Below are positions 9,159 to 17,973 of a DNA stretch of 24,780 nucleotides, piece by piece. Source of the DNA: JAGBWK01 sp964462445 (lineage in GTDB: Bacteria; Bacteroidota; Bacteroidia; Bacteroidales; Muribaculaceae); contig CAYWXG010000040.1 of the NCBI GenBank assembly GCA_964462445.1, positions 1 through 24,780 on the forward strand, read 5' to 3'. Position numbers and translations under genes: made by a program. How positions within the stretch are numbered: the stretch's first letter is position 1; each line of letters begins with the position of its first letter. Under the pieces are notes generated by a model. It saw nothing but the letters and a program-made list of their open reading frames with translations, did no database searches and was not told where the DNA came from.

Positions 9159-9188
9159 AAAAAGGGGCTTTATGCCTCTTTTTTTTAT
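9159..9188 (+). terminator. Rho-independent terminator after rnhA
   Basis: AAAAAGGGGC (9159-9168) pairs with GCCTCTTTTT (9174-9183), with one G-T pair and a 5-base loop, and runs into an unbroken T tract to 9186. It ends the mscL-to-rnhA transcript. Confidence 0.85.
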
Positions 9189-9610
9189 AAATAAACTGTA
9201 TTAAAAATATGTTGATAAAAGTGTAGAAAAGTGTAGATAAAAGAAAAATATATTTTAATAAAACTATTTGGAAAAAATAAATAGAATAATAATTAACCAA
9301 CCATTATATAAGTTCCAAATATTAAATCAAAAAGATATTAGCATAATTTTGAATATACATTTGTAAGTTTTTGAACACATTATTCTCAAAAAGTTATTAA
9401 CTTTGCATTTTATAAACATAGTGTTAATAAAGTAGGTAAGTGCTTTTATTTCATCATATAAAGGTGTTGATAATATGATGTTAATTAGATTAATTATATT
9501 AATAACTTAAAAAGCAAGAAAAGCATAAAAAAGTTATTGCCGTTATTAACAGTGTTTATTATTATTGATTAAAAAGATTTTTTAAAAGAAAAATTTAAAA
9601 ATAAAATAAA
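9189..9610. other. AT-rich intergenic region with DnaA-box-like 9-mers, candidate oriC
   Basis: No gene is visible here. The stretch is mostly A and T. It contains 9-mers close to the DnaA box TTATCCACA: TTATCAACA on the minus strand at 9210-9218 and again at 9465-9473 (one mismatch), TTATCTACA at 9232-9240 (one mismatch), and TTTTCTACA at 9222-9230 (two mismatches). TTATTAACA occurs at 9422-9430 (minus) and 9543-9551 (plus), also with two mismatches. The first three are nearly contiguous. Sampled plus-strand genes to the right show a much larger G-over-C excess than those to the left. It may be a replication origin, or simply a promoter region with chance matches. Confidence 0.35.
9398..9405 (+). 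promoter_or_regulatory. -7 promoter element upstream of nadA
   Basis: TAACTTTG followed by CA matches the Bacteroidota -7 consensus. A TTTTTG upstream (ending at 9373) leaves a 24-base spacer, slightly long. If used, nadA would have an untranslated leader of nearly 200 bases. Confidence 0.45.
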
Positions 9611-10606
9611 ATGACTGTAGACAATTATCAACCTGGATTAAAAGAGTCAGAAAAAATAAGTTCATTGAAAGATGAAATAAAAAGACTCAAAAAGGAGAAG
9701 GGCGCGGTCATCTTAGCGCATTATTATCAAAAAGGAGAAATACAAGATGTAGCCGATTATATCGGAGATTCATTGGCTTTGGCTCAAATAGCAGAAAAGA
9801 TAGAAGAGCCTGTGATAGTATTGTGTGGAGTTCATTTTATGGGAGAAACAGCTAAGATATTGTGTCCCGAAAAAACAGTGTTGATTCCAGATGAATCAGC
9901 CGGCTGTTCGTTGGCTGATAGTTGTGAAGCAGAAGCATTTGGAGAATTTGTAAAATCTCATCCAGATTATACAGTAATATCATATGTCAATACATCGGCA
10001 GCAGTAAAAGCATTAACTGATGTTGTAGTTACATCATCTAATGCTCGCGAAATAGTAGATACATTTGACAAAAATGCTAAAATAATCTTCGGACCGGATA
10101 GAAATCTCGGAGGTTATATAAATAGTATAACCGGAAGAAATATGTTGTTATGGGATGGAGCATGTCATGTACATGAACAATTTTCACTTGAAAAAATAGT
10201 AGAGTTAAAGCAACAATACCCTGAAGCAAAATTATTGGTGCATCCTGAATGTAAAAAAGTAATAGTAATGTTGGCGGATAAAGTAGGTTCAACAGCGGCA
10301 TTGCTAAGTTATGCGAAAAGTAGCGACTCAAAACAATTTATAGTAGCAACCGAGAGTGGAATATTGCACCAGATGAAAAAAGAATGTCCGGATAAAGAGT
10401 TTATAGCGGCACCTCCGGTAGATTCAACATGTGGTTGCAATGAATGTAATTATATGAAATTAAATACACTTGAGAAATTGCGTGATTGTTTGAAGAATGG
10501 AAAACCGGAAATTCAAGTTGACGCAAAAGTAGCAGAAAAAGCACGTCGCCCAATTGAAAGGATGTTGTCATTAAGTAAAACAATAAAGAATAATAAAACT
10601 ACTTAA
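9611..10606 (+). CDS. nadA: Quinolinate synthase
   Basis: This 4Fe-4S enzyme condenses iminoaspartate with dihydroxyacetone phosphate to quinolinate in de novo NAD synthesis. The family segment FMGETAKILCPEK (about residues 76-88) is followed by AGCSLADSC with the first cluster cysteine (Cys99). The second is Cys214 in HPEC, and the third lies in the CGCNEC segment at 274-279. HYYQ (37-40) near the N-terminus is also typical. It is 331 residues long, normal for the family. The usual partner nadB is not in the window. It follows the long AT-rich gap and precedes leuS by 58 bases. Confidence 0.95.
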   Translation: MTVDNYQPGLKESEKISSLKDEIKRLKKEKGAVILAHYYQKGEIQDVADYIGDSLALAQIAEKIEEPVIVLCGVHFMGETAKILCPEKTVLIPDESAGCSLADSCEAEAFGEFVKSHPDYTVISYVNTSAAVKALTDVVVTSSNAREIVDTFDKNAKIIFGPDRNLGGYINSITGRNMLLWDGACHVHEQFSLEKIVELKQQYPEAKLLVHPECKKVIVMLADKVGSTAALLSYAKSSDSKQFIVATESGILHQMKKECPDKEFIAAPPVDSTCGCNECNYMKLNTLEKLRDCLKNGKPEIQVDAKVAEKARRPIERMLSLSKTIKNNKTT

Positions 10607-10664
10607 TGAAATAAAATATTAATAATCAAATAATTAAAATAATAGAAATAAAAAAATATATAGT

Positions 10665-13436
10665 ATGCAATATAATCATAAAGAAATAGAAAGCAAGTGG
10701 CAACAATATTGGAAAGACAATAATGTTTACAAATGTGATATAAAAAAGGATAAGCCAAAGTATTACGTATTGGATATGTTTCCTTATCCGTCGGGTGCAG
10801 GATTGCACGTAGGTCACCCTCTTGGATATATTGCATCGGATATATATTCACGCTATAAGAGATTGAAAGGATTTAATGTGTTGCATCCGATGGGATATGA
10901 TGCGTATGGCTTGCCTGCAGAACAGTATGCAATACAAACCGGACAGCATCCTGAAATAACAACACGTCAGAATATCAATCGCTATCGTTCCCAGTTAGAT
11001 AAAATAGGATTTAGCTACGATTGGAGCAGAGAAATCAAGACTTGTGATCCTGAATATTATAAATGGACACAATGGGCATTTATCCAAATGTATAATTCAT
11101 ATTATGATACAAAGGAAGCAAAAGCTCAACCTATATCAAAGCTAATCTCAGAATTTGAAGAAAACGGAAGTAGCAAGGTAAACGCAGCATGTTCAAAAGA
11201 GTTGCAATTTACAGCTGCCGAATGGCAAGAAATGAACGATAAGCAAAAGAGCGATACATTGATGAATTATCGCTTGGCTTATTTGGGAAATACGATGGTG
11301 AATTGGTGTCCGAAATTGGGAACCGTATTGGCAAATGATGAAGTAAGTGAAGGAGTATCGTTGCGTGGAGGATATCCAGTAGAACAAAAATTGATGTATC
11401 AATGGTGTTTGCGAGTATCTGCTTATGCACAGCGTTTGCTTGACGGATTACAAACTATAGATTGGACAGATTCGTTGAAAGAAACGCAACGCAATTGGAT
11501 AGGGCGCTCGGAGGGTGCAGAGATGCATTTTCAAATATCAGATAGTGAAGTAGATTTGGAAATATTTACAACTCGAGCAGATACAATATTTGGAGTAACA
11601 TTTATGGTATTAGCTCCGGAAAGTAAATATGTAGATTTAGTAACAACATCTGAACAGCGTCAAGCAGTAGATGAATATTTAGCCTCAATCAAGCATAAAA
11701 CAGAGCGTGAGCGAATGATAGATAAGAAGGTGAGTGGAGTATTCACAGGAGCTTATGCTATCAATCCTTTAAATAAAAAGAAAATACCTGTATGGGTTAG
11801 TGATTATGTTCTTGCCGGGTATGGAACGGGAGCAATTATGGCAGTACCGGCTCACGATTCACGAGATTATGCTTTTGCGCGTCATTTTGAATTACCGATT
11901 ATACCTTTGATTGAAGGAGCTGATGTCAGTGAAGAAAGTTTCGATGCAAAAGAAGGAATAATTATAAATTCAGAAGGAGAAGAATTAAATCTAAATGGAC
12001 TTCAGGTAGTAGAAGCGATAGCAGCTACTAAGAAATTTATAGAAGAAAAGGGAATAGGAAAAGTGAAAGTGAATTATCGCTTACGCGATGCAATATTTTC
12101 ACGTCAACGTTATTGGGGTGAACCATTTCCTGTATACTATAAAGAAGGTATACCTTATATGCTCGATTTGGAAAAATTACCATTGTTGTTGCCTGAAGTT
12201 GATAAATATTTGCCTACAGAAAGTGGCGAACCTCCATTAGGACGTGCAAAAAATTGGTGTACAGAAGAAGGATGGGAGTTTGAAAAATGTACGATGCCCG
12301 GATTTGCCGGTTCATCGGCATATTATCTGCGATATATGGATCCACGCAATAATGAGGCGTTGGTAGGAAAAGAAGCGAATGAATATTGGCGCGATGTGGA
12401 TTTGTATATAGGAGGAACTGAACATGCTACCGGTCACTTGATTTACAGCCGTTTCTGGAATAAATTTTTGTATGATTTGGGTGAAGTGTGTACAGATGAA
12501 CCATTCCGTAAGCTTATCAACCAAGGAATGATACAAGGTAGAAGTAACTTTGTGTATAGAATAAAAGATACAAATACATTTGTATCATATGGTTTAAAGG
12601 GTGATTATGATGTAACCCCAATACATGTTGATGTGAATATAGTAAGCAATGATATGCTTGATTTAGAACGCTTTAAATCATGGCGTCCTGAATTTAATGA
12701 TGCTGAATTTGTGCTTGAAGATGGCAAATATATCTGTGGATATGCAGTAGAAAAGATGTCGAAATCAATGTTCAATGTAGTAAATCCTGATGATATAGTA
12801 GAAAGCTATGGCGCCGACACATTGCGATTATATGAAATGTTCCTTGGACCGTTGGAACAAAGTAAACCATGGGATACCAATGGAATAGATGGAGTAAGTC
12901 GTTTCATAAAGAAAATGTGGAATTTGTTCTATCGCGATAATAATTTTGTTGTAGAAGATACAGAACCTACAAAAGAAGCACTTAAATCATTGCATAAGTT
13001 GATAAAGAAGGTTACTTCAGATATAGAAAATTTCTCATACAATACGTCGATAAGTGCATTTATGATATGTGTGAATGAGTTGACATCAATGAAATGTACT
13101 TCACGTGCAGTACTTGAAAAATTAGTAGTATTAGTAGCTCCGTTTGCACCTCACGTAGCAGAAGAATTGTGGCATGCAGTGGGAAATGAAACATCGGTAT
13201 GTGATGCACAATGGCCTGAATATAATGAAGAATATATTAAGGAAGATAATATGACTTACGCTGTTTCGTTTAATGGAAAAGCCCGATACAACATGACAGT
13301 AGCTGCCGGCACAGAAGCAAAAGAGTTGGAAAAAATGGCTCTTGAATCGGAAAATTCTGCAAAATGGTTAGAGGGTAAAACAGTAGTGAAAATAATAGTA
13401 GTTCCCAATAAGATAGTCAATATAGTAGTAAAATAA
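10665..13436 (+). CDS. leuS: Leucyl-tRNA synthetase
   Basis: It charges tRNA-Leu with leucine using ATP; class Ia synthetase in the cytoplasm. The HIGH motif appears as HVGH at residues 48-51 and the KMSKS motif is intact at 697-701. Between them lies the CP1 editing domain (about 270-450, including TRADTIFGVTF and VPAHDSRDYAFA), then a W-rich catalytic segment and RYWGEPFPVYY. Two insertions are present: about residues 140-185 before LAYLGNTMVNWCPKLG, and about 630-690 before KMSKS. I recall both as usual in Bacteroidota LeuRS. The anticodon-binding domain (about 740-860) precedes a small C-terminal domain. It is 923 residues long and full length. Confidence 0.97.
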   Translation: MQYNHKEIESKWQQYWKDNNVYKCDIKKDKPKYYVLDMFPYPSGAGLHVGHPLGYIASDIYSRYKRLKGFNVLHPMGYDAYGLPAEQYAIQTGQHPEITTRQNINRYRSQLDKIGFSYDWSREIKTCDPEYYKWTQWAFIQMYNSYYDTKEAKAQPISKLISEFEENGSSKVNAACSKELQFTAAEWQEMNDKQKSDTLMNYRLAYLGNTMVNWCPKLGTVLANDEVSEGVSLRGGYPVEQKLMYQWCLRVSAYAQRLLDGLQTIDWTDSLKETQRNWIGRSEGAEMHFQISDSEVDLEIFTTRADTIFGVTFMVLAPESKYVDLVTTSEQRQAVDEYLASIKHKTERERMIDKKVSGVFTGAYAINPLNKKKIPVWVSDYVLAGYGTGAIMAVPAHDSRDYAFARHFELPIIPLIEGADVSEESFDAKEGIIINSEGEELNLNGLQVVEAIAATKKFIEEKGIGKVKVNYRLRDAIFSRQRYWGEPFPVYYKEGIPYMLDLEKLPLLLPEVDKYLPTESGEPPLGRAKNWCTEEGWEFEKCTMPGFAGSSAYYLRYMDPRNNEALVGKEANEYWRDVDLYIGGTEHATGHLIYSRFWNKFLYDLGEVCTDEPFRKLINQGMIQGRSNFVYRIKDTNTFVSYGLKGDYDVTPIHVDVNIVSNDMLDLERFKSWRPEFNDAEFVLEDGKYICGYAVEKMSKSMFNVVNPDDIVESYGADTLRLYEMFLGPLEQSKPWDTNGIDGVSRFIKKMWNLFYRDNNFVVEDTEPTKEALKSLHKLIKKVTSDIENFSYNTSISAFMICVNELTSMKCTSRAVLEKLVVLVAPFAPHVAEELWHAVGNETSVCDAQWPEYNEEYIKEDNMTYAVSFNGKARYNMTVAAGTEAKELEKMALESENSAKWLEGKTVVKIIVVPNKIVNIVVK

Positions 13437-13508
13437 GTATTGAAAAGTAGAATAAAAGTGTCTAATTTTCAATATAATAAATTGATTTATTTTACGTTAT
13501 AGAAGTAC

Positions 13509-14099
13509 ATGACAGAAAGGAAGCTGATATTTGTAACAAATAATCCTCATAAGCTCGAAGAAATAAGAAAAATCGTAGGCGACAGAATAAAAATATATTC
13601 GCTGAAAGAAATAAATTGCTTAGAGGAAATACCGGAAACGGCAGATACAATCCGTGATAATGCCATAATGAAGGCTCAATATGTGGCTGAGAAATATGGA
13701 GTGGATTGTTTTGCCGATGATACAGGTTTGGAGGTATCAGCTCTTGGTGGAGCTCCCGGAGTGCATACTGCGCGATATGCTTCGGCAGAAGGTCATGATA
13801 CTATTGGAAATATGCAATTGTTGTTGCAAAATATTGAAGGAAAAACAGATAGGAGTGCACAATTTGTTACCTATATAGCTCTTATTATAAAAGGAGAAAT
13901 ACGAACCTTTGAGGGAGTTTGTAAAGGGACAATATTGACTCAAATGCAGGGTAATGAAGGATTTGGCTATGATCCTATATTTCAGCCGGAAGGATTTGAA
14001 GAGACATTTGCACAAATGACATCTGAACAAAAAAATGCTGTTTCTCATCGAGGGAAAGCAACACGCAAATTGATAGAATACTTAAAAGACTTAAAATAA
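13509..14099 (+). CDS. rdgB: Non-canonical purine NTP pyrophosphatase (RdgB/HAM1 family)
   Basis: It hydrolyses ITP, dITP and XTP to the monophosphates, keeping damaged purines out of nucleic acids. Family motifs are all present: TNNPHK at 10-15, ADDTGLEV at 69-76, APGVHTARYA at 82-91, GFGYDPIF at 151-158 and SHRGKA at 179-184. At 196 residues it is normal length. It is separated from leuS by 72 bases and from the next gene by 32 bases, all on the same strand, so it may be cotranscribed with both. Confidence 0.96.
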   Translation: MTERKLIFVTNNPHKLEEIRKIVGDRIKIYSLKEINCLEEIPETADTIRDNAIMKAQYVAEKYGVDCFADDTGLEVSALGGAPGVHTARYASAEGHDTIGNMQLLLQNIEGKTDRSAQFVTYIALIIKGEIRTFEGVCKGTILTQMQGNEGFGYDPIFQPEGFEETFAQMTSEQKNAVSHRGKATRKLIEYLKDLK

Positions 14100-14131
14100 A
14101 CAATAATTCTCTATCCGAAAAACTTAAAAAA

Positions 14132-16534
14132 ATGAGAAAAGAACTTATAATATTATTGTTGTCGGTGATATTTCCGTTAGGAATTAAAGCTCAACGAGCA
14201 GTAGGGAGTTGGGAAGTATATGCTAATTATTTATCGCCGGAACAAATGCTTGAAACGTCGGACAAAGTGTTTTGTTTGTCATCGGGTTCATTGTTTTCAT
14301 TTGATAAGACAACAGAGGAATTATATCAATATGGAATAGAGAATGTGCTGAGCGAAGCTATGATCTCTAATATATTTTATAATGGAAAAGAAGATTATAT
14401 AGTAGTAGCTTATAAATCAGCGAATATTGATGTCATACTCGACGATGGCAATGTTATCAATCTACCGGATATAAAAGATGCTGTCCTCCAATCGGAACAA
14501 ACTATAAATGATATAAGTTTTGGTGAAAGTAGAATGTATGTAGCGACAAATTTCGGAATTGTCGTATATGATACAGAAAAATGGGAAGTTAAGGAGAGTG
14601 GTATTTATAACAAGTCGGTCAAATATGTAGCAGCAACCAATGCTTATATAGGCGCCTATTTTAATAATGATAAAAAGATAGGATTTATGCCAATCGATAA
14701 AAGTGTAAGATATTATGATAATTTTATACTAAATAGTTGTAGTGCATGTACCGGTTTGCGAGGCTTGAAAGATAATGTGTTTTTAGGCTCCAATTCATCA
14801 AGTTCATTTAGTCCTAAGAAAGTAGAATTCGATTCATCAACGAATAAGGTAGCGTTTAATGAATATGTAGCCGATGGAAATTATACCGGTCCGATAGAGT
14901 GTAAAAACGGATATTATATCTATAATACTGTAACATCGGGAAATAATGTGGCATGTATAAAGGAATTTGATGAAAATTATAATGTTACGCAAACGATGCT
15001 TCCGTCGGAATTTTCAGGTAAAAAAATTGCGATGTGGGATAATTCCAAAAATTTGTTTACTGCAGATAATAACGGAATCAGTGAGTGTCAACTATCCGAA
15101 GATGGCAGTATCACCATATTGCGAGAAAGCTTTAAGCCTGAATCAATAACATGTAGTGGTGTGGGTTACTTGACGGCATCAAATTCGGGAAAGATTTATA
15201 TATCATCGTCGGGATATAGTATGGTAAATGATGGAGATTGGCCTGATAGAAAATCAGTTTCATATATCAATGTCATAGAAAATAATACGTTAAAGGATAT
15301 TACACCGAGCGATTTGACACTTCAATATCCCAATGAAAATGGATTTGATGGAACGAAACGCACAAGTAATACGTATAACATAGTAGAGGATCCCGATGAC
15401 CCGTCGATATATTATTTAGTTACACTTTACGATGGAGTTTTTAAAATAAAAGACGGAAAAGAAATAAATTACTATAATAACACCAATTCACCTTTAGCAA
15501 AGACATGGATATATTATATGACCCATGCAATAGATTTCGATGCAAAGGGTAATTTGTGGGTAGCCGGAAATTATAATCTATATTGTTTGCCGTCGGAAAA
15601 GCGCAAATCAACAACACCTACAACAGCAGAAGATTGGGTAACAGGATTCCCCAAAAGTGTAAGGAATTGGGACGCATCATTATTGGCTTGTAAAAAGAGT
15701 AATATAGTGATGTATTCATTTGTATATTCAGGTGAGTTGATATGTGTAGATACTAAGGGAACAGTTTCCACAACCGATGACAGCACATATATTTGGAGTA
15801 CATTCTTAGATCAAGATGGCAAGGAGTTGTCGCTCAGTAATAACAATATCTATTGTTATCTTGAAGATGCTAACGGTCAGGTGTGGGTAGGAACGGATTT
15901 AGGTGTGTTTATAATACCTAATCCATCAAAATTGACTGATCCGAGTATGCGAATACAGCGAATAAAAGTACCACGCAACGATGGAACAAATTTTGCAGAT
16001 TATCTTCTTGAGGGAGAGCCAATCCATTCGCTTGCAATCGACGGGTTAAATCGCAAATGGATAGGAACGGCTAATACCGGGGCTTATCTTGTCAGTGAGA
16101 ACGGTAGCCAAATTATAGAGCAATTTAATACTGAAAACTCGTATCTACCTGTAAATAAGGTATATTCAATAGCATGCGATAAATATTCCAATGCAGTATA
16201 TTTTGGCACAGTGGCCGGATTGGTTAAGTATAATTCAGATGCATCACCATCGGCCGAAGATTATAGCGATGTATATGCATATCCCAATCCTGTACGTCCG
16301 GAATATACCGGATTTATCACGATAACCGGGTTGATGGAAAACTCGCTTATAAAGATAGCCGATGCGGCAGGAAATGTATTTTTCCAAGGAACATCTAATG
16401 GTGGAATGATAACATGGGATGGCTGTGATGCATCGGGCAATAGAGTAAAAACCGGTGTTTACTATGTGTTTGCATCGCAAAATGAAAATGGGTCATCGTC
16501 GGGTGCAGTTACCAAAATATTGGTTGTGAAATAA
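14132..16534 (+). CDS. PorZ-like two-propeller secreted protein with type IX-type C-terminal domain
   Basis: This secreted protein has a signal peptide (MRKELIILLLSVIFPLGIKAQ, cleavage near residue 20). Residues about 25-700 look like repeated beta-propeller blades; recurring phrases such as DAKGNLWVAGNYNLYCL, ANGQVWVGTDLGVFII and LNRKWIGTANTGAYLV resemble two-component-regulator propeller repeats. A C-terminal domain begins with YPNPVRP near residue 716 and ends with a KILVVK strand, as in type IX secretion sorting domains. The architecture and length (800 residues) match PorZ, the surface protein of the type IX system that helps load anionic LPS onto cargo in Porphyromonas. The assignment is by architecture; many Bacteroidales without a full type IX system also keep such a protein. 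Confidence 0.7.
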   Translation: MRKELIILLLSVIFPLGIKAQRAVGSWEVYANYLSPEQMLETSDKVFCLSSGSLFSFDKTTEELYQYGIENVLSEAMISNIFYNGKEDYIVVAYKSANIDVILDDGNVINLPDIKDAVLQSEQTINDISFGESRMYVATNFGIVVYDTEKWEVKESGIYNKSVKYVAATNAYIGAYFNNDKKIGFMPIDKSVRYYDNFILNSCSACTGLRGLKDNVFLGSNSSSSFSPKKVEFDSSTNKVAFNEYVADGNYTGPIECKNGYYIYNTVTSGNNVACIKEFDENYNVTQTMLPSEFSGKKIAMWDNSKNLFTADNNGISECQLSEDGSITILRESFKPESITCSGVGYLTASNSGKIYISSSGYSMVNDGDWPDRKSVSYINVIENNTLKDITPSDLTLQYPNENGFDGTKRTSNTYNIVEDPDDPSIYYLVTLYDGVFKIKDGKEINYYNNTNSPLAKTWIYYMTHAIDFDAKGNLWVAGNYNLYCLPSEKRKSTTPTTAEDWVTGFPKSVRNWDASLLACKKSNIVMYSFVYSGELICVDTKGTVSTTDDSTYIWSTFLDQDGKELSLSNNNIYCYLEDANGQVWVGTDLGVFIIPNPSKLTDPSMRIQRIKVPRNDGTNFADYLLEGEPIHSLAIDGLNRKWIGTANTGAYLVSENGSQIIEQFNTENSYLPVNKVYSIACDKYSNAVYFGTVAGLVKYNSDASPSAEDYSDVYAYPNPVRPEYTGFITITGLMENSLIKIADAAGNVFFQGTSNGGMITWDGCDASGNRVKTGVYYVFASQNENGSSSGAVTKILVVK

Positions 16535-16577
16535 TCCATAGGCGAGAACAAAAAGGTAAGAAGATATTTAAACGGAA

Positions 16578-17099
16578 ATGAGTTCGATAGAACAATTAAA
16601 ATATAAAGATGATGTAGATAGAAGATATGGGGTTGCCGGCATGGTGTTGGCAGCATTCATATTGGATTATGAGAAATATATATCATCGGTCAGTATTGAG
16701 CGTAGCGGATTGGAAGCAATAGAATTTTCACCTGATTTTTTCATAGTTTCGGGTGAAAATATATCGGCTAAAACATCGTGGGAGCATATTCTTGAGCAGT
16801 ATCAGGTAATAGCATCGATGATGATATCCAATATGATGTGTAGGTCGATGGTTGGCAGTCGTTGCGAACTCGACCGCGCTATGCATGATGCGATGTTGTC
16901 GACGTTGAAGGATTATGCCGAGGATTGTCAGCTCGAAAAAGATGAGGCAGAGGCGATATTCGACAAGCATTATCAATATTTGAATCGCGCGTATCATAAT
17001 GGTGATCTTCACGTAGCTGCGAAGCGTCTGGTTGAAGAATTGATGTCGAAGCCTGTACTTTATCATTCCGACCTCTGCGACCTCGTCAGAAGTCTTTAA
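16578..17099 (+). CDS. Conserved-looking protein of unknown function
   Basis: I do not recognise this 173-residue protein. It has no signal peptide or clear membrane segment and looks mostly helical and acidic-basic mixed. The central part has methionine-rich text (VIASMMISNMMCRSMVGSR, about residues 75-94), and the C-terminal half reads as a helical bundle (DEAEAIFDKHYQYLNRAYH). It starts 43 bases after the PorZ-like gene and is followed 8 bases later by a small membrane protein, suggesting one operon. Coding quality is good: continuous frame, codon use like the neighbours. Confidence 0.75.
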   Translation: MSSIEQLKYKDDVDRRYGVAGMVLAAFILDYEKYISSVSIERSGLEAIEFSPDFFIVSGENISAKTSWEHILEQYQVIASMMISNMMCRSMVGSRCELDRAMHDAMLSTLKDYAEDCQLEKDEAEAIFDKHYQYLNRAYHNGDLHVAAKRLVEELMSKPVLYHSDLCDLVRSL

Positions 17100-17107
17100 A
17101 ATGCGTT

Positions 17108-17320
17108 ATGAAAACAAAAACGAAGAAGGCAATATATGCATTTTTGCTTTTTTTATTGATAGTGGCTATTTTTGGAGCGGTTGCAGCGTTGTGCAACCAA
17201 TGGTTGAAGGAAAGTGGTAATAGTTCGAAATTTTTGAAATTAGCACTGTTGGCTCTTTACGTGTTAGTCAACTATAAGGCGTGGCGTTGGTTGTGCCGGA
17301 AACTTGATAATTTGGATTGA
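17108..17320 (+). CDS. Small two-helix membrane protein of unknown function
   Basis: A 70-residue protein with a basic start (MKTKTKK) and two predicted transmembrane helices, about residues 9-31 (AFLLFLLIVAIFGAVAAL) and 42-57 (LKLALLALYVLV). The end is tryptophan- and arginine-rich (YKAWRWLCRKLDNLD). It begins 8 bases after the preceding unknown gene, so it is probably cotranscribed. Orientation and partner are unknown. There is no homology I can name. Confidence 0.65.
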   Translation: MKTKTKKAIYAFLLFLLIVAIFGAVAALCNQWLKESGNSSKFLKLALLALYVLVNYKAWRWLCRKLDNLD

Positions 17321-17378
17321 AATAAGGGACTTCGGCAGGGGAGAGGATTGTCATTACGAAATTCAAAAGTAGGGAAAT

Positions 17379-17504
17379 ATGGATAATAGAGATGGTAAAA
17401 ATTCATTTTTCAGATTTCTGTTAATGTCAATGCTTTTCGGGAAGAAATTTGCGCTATTCAGCCTGTTGATGAAGAGTAATGCACGAGGGTGTGTTAAGAT
17501 TTGA
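17379..17504 (+). CDS. Possible 41-residue basic hydrophobic small protein
   Basis: A short ORF with an AGGG just upstream (17371-17374) encodes a peptide starting MDNRDGKNSFFRFLLMSM, with a hydrophobic middle and a basic tail. It could be a small membrane-associated protein at the end of the preceding operon. It may also be chance, because it is short and lies at the edge of a non-coding stretch. Confidence 0.22.
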   Translation: MDNRDGKNSFFRFLLMSMLFGKKFALFSLLMKSNARGCVKI

Positions 17505-17734
17505 TTGGTAGTATTTATTTGTTGCTTGCTATTCGTGTGGTGTGGCAAGTAGTGATTGGGTGAGTATAAGAGGAGCGCCGGGGATATAGGGGTATATCTT
17601 AGTTGTTTAAGCCAATTTAAGGCGATTTGGGGCGAAATTCAGATTTGGCGGTAAGTTTATTAGTTGAAACATTAGGTCGCAGCAGAAGCAATTTAAATGT
17701 GTGATTTCTGTCATTGTGGTTGGAGATTATGGAG

Positions 17735-17754
17735 CGAAGGCTGGAAAGCCTTCG
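17735..17754. repeat. REP-like hairpin, copy 1 (8-bp perfect stem)
   Basis: CGAAGGCT-GGAA-AGCCTTCG is a perfect 8-bp stem with a GGAA loop. A near-identical copy lies at 17832-17851. Confidence 0.7.
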
Positions 17755-17788
17755 GAAAGGTAGTTAAAGTTGGTAATTGAGTTGAATT

Positions 17789-17818
17789 GTGAGGGCCGGG
17801 AGACCCTCATTCCATAGG
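17789..17818. repeat. Dispersed 30-base hairpin repeat, left copy
   Basis: TGAGGG pairs with CCCTCA (17790-17795 with 17804-17809) around ccgggaga, then tccatagg follows. It is identical at 27 of 30 positions to 24523-24552 on the far side of the restriction-modification locus. Confidence 0.75.
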
Positions 17819-17831
17819 GCGCCGGGGATTT

Positions 17832-17851
17832 CGAAGACTGGAAAGCCTTCG
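17832..17851. repeat. REP-like hairpin, copy 2
   Basis: CGAAGACT-GGAA-AGCCTTCG differs from copy 1 by one base in the stem. It is followed by ttccatgggctgacgc (17852-17867), which resembles the tail of the copy at 24523 (ccataggctgacgc). Confidence 0.7.
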
Positions 17852-17961
17852 TTCCATGGGCTGACGCGGTAGAAGAATGGTATAAAGCTTTCGGAATGGT
17901 AGTGGGGGAACAATGGGTGAAATTTGTTGCTTTTGCTATGTGATTAAGAGAATAATTTGTT

Positions 17962-17969
17962 TAACTTTG
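17962..17969 (+). promoter_or_regulatory. -7 promoter element for the structured leader/mod
   Basis: TAACTTTG followed by CATTG matches the Bacteroidota -7 consensus. TTTTG at 17931-17935 could be a -33 element, but the spacer of 26 bases is long. Transcription would start at about 17975, at the first hairpin. Confidence 0.55.
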
Positions 17970-17973
17970 CATT

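Larger units (their letters stand above)
17505..17961. other. Non-coding stretch with short hairpin repeats
   Basis: No convincing gene is present. The recognisable content is three short stem-loops (17735-17754, 17789-17818, 17832-17851), each followed by related text such as ttccatrgg. It marks the transition from housekeeping genes to the restriction-modification island. Confidence 0.6.

Noticed and set aside
9211..9243. Short direct repeats read as a possible CRISPR remnant
   Set aside because: Only three degenerate 9-mers at 10-12 base spacing with no room for spacers; DnaA-box-like motifs fit better.
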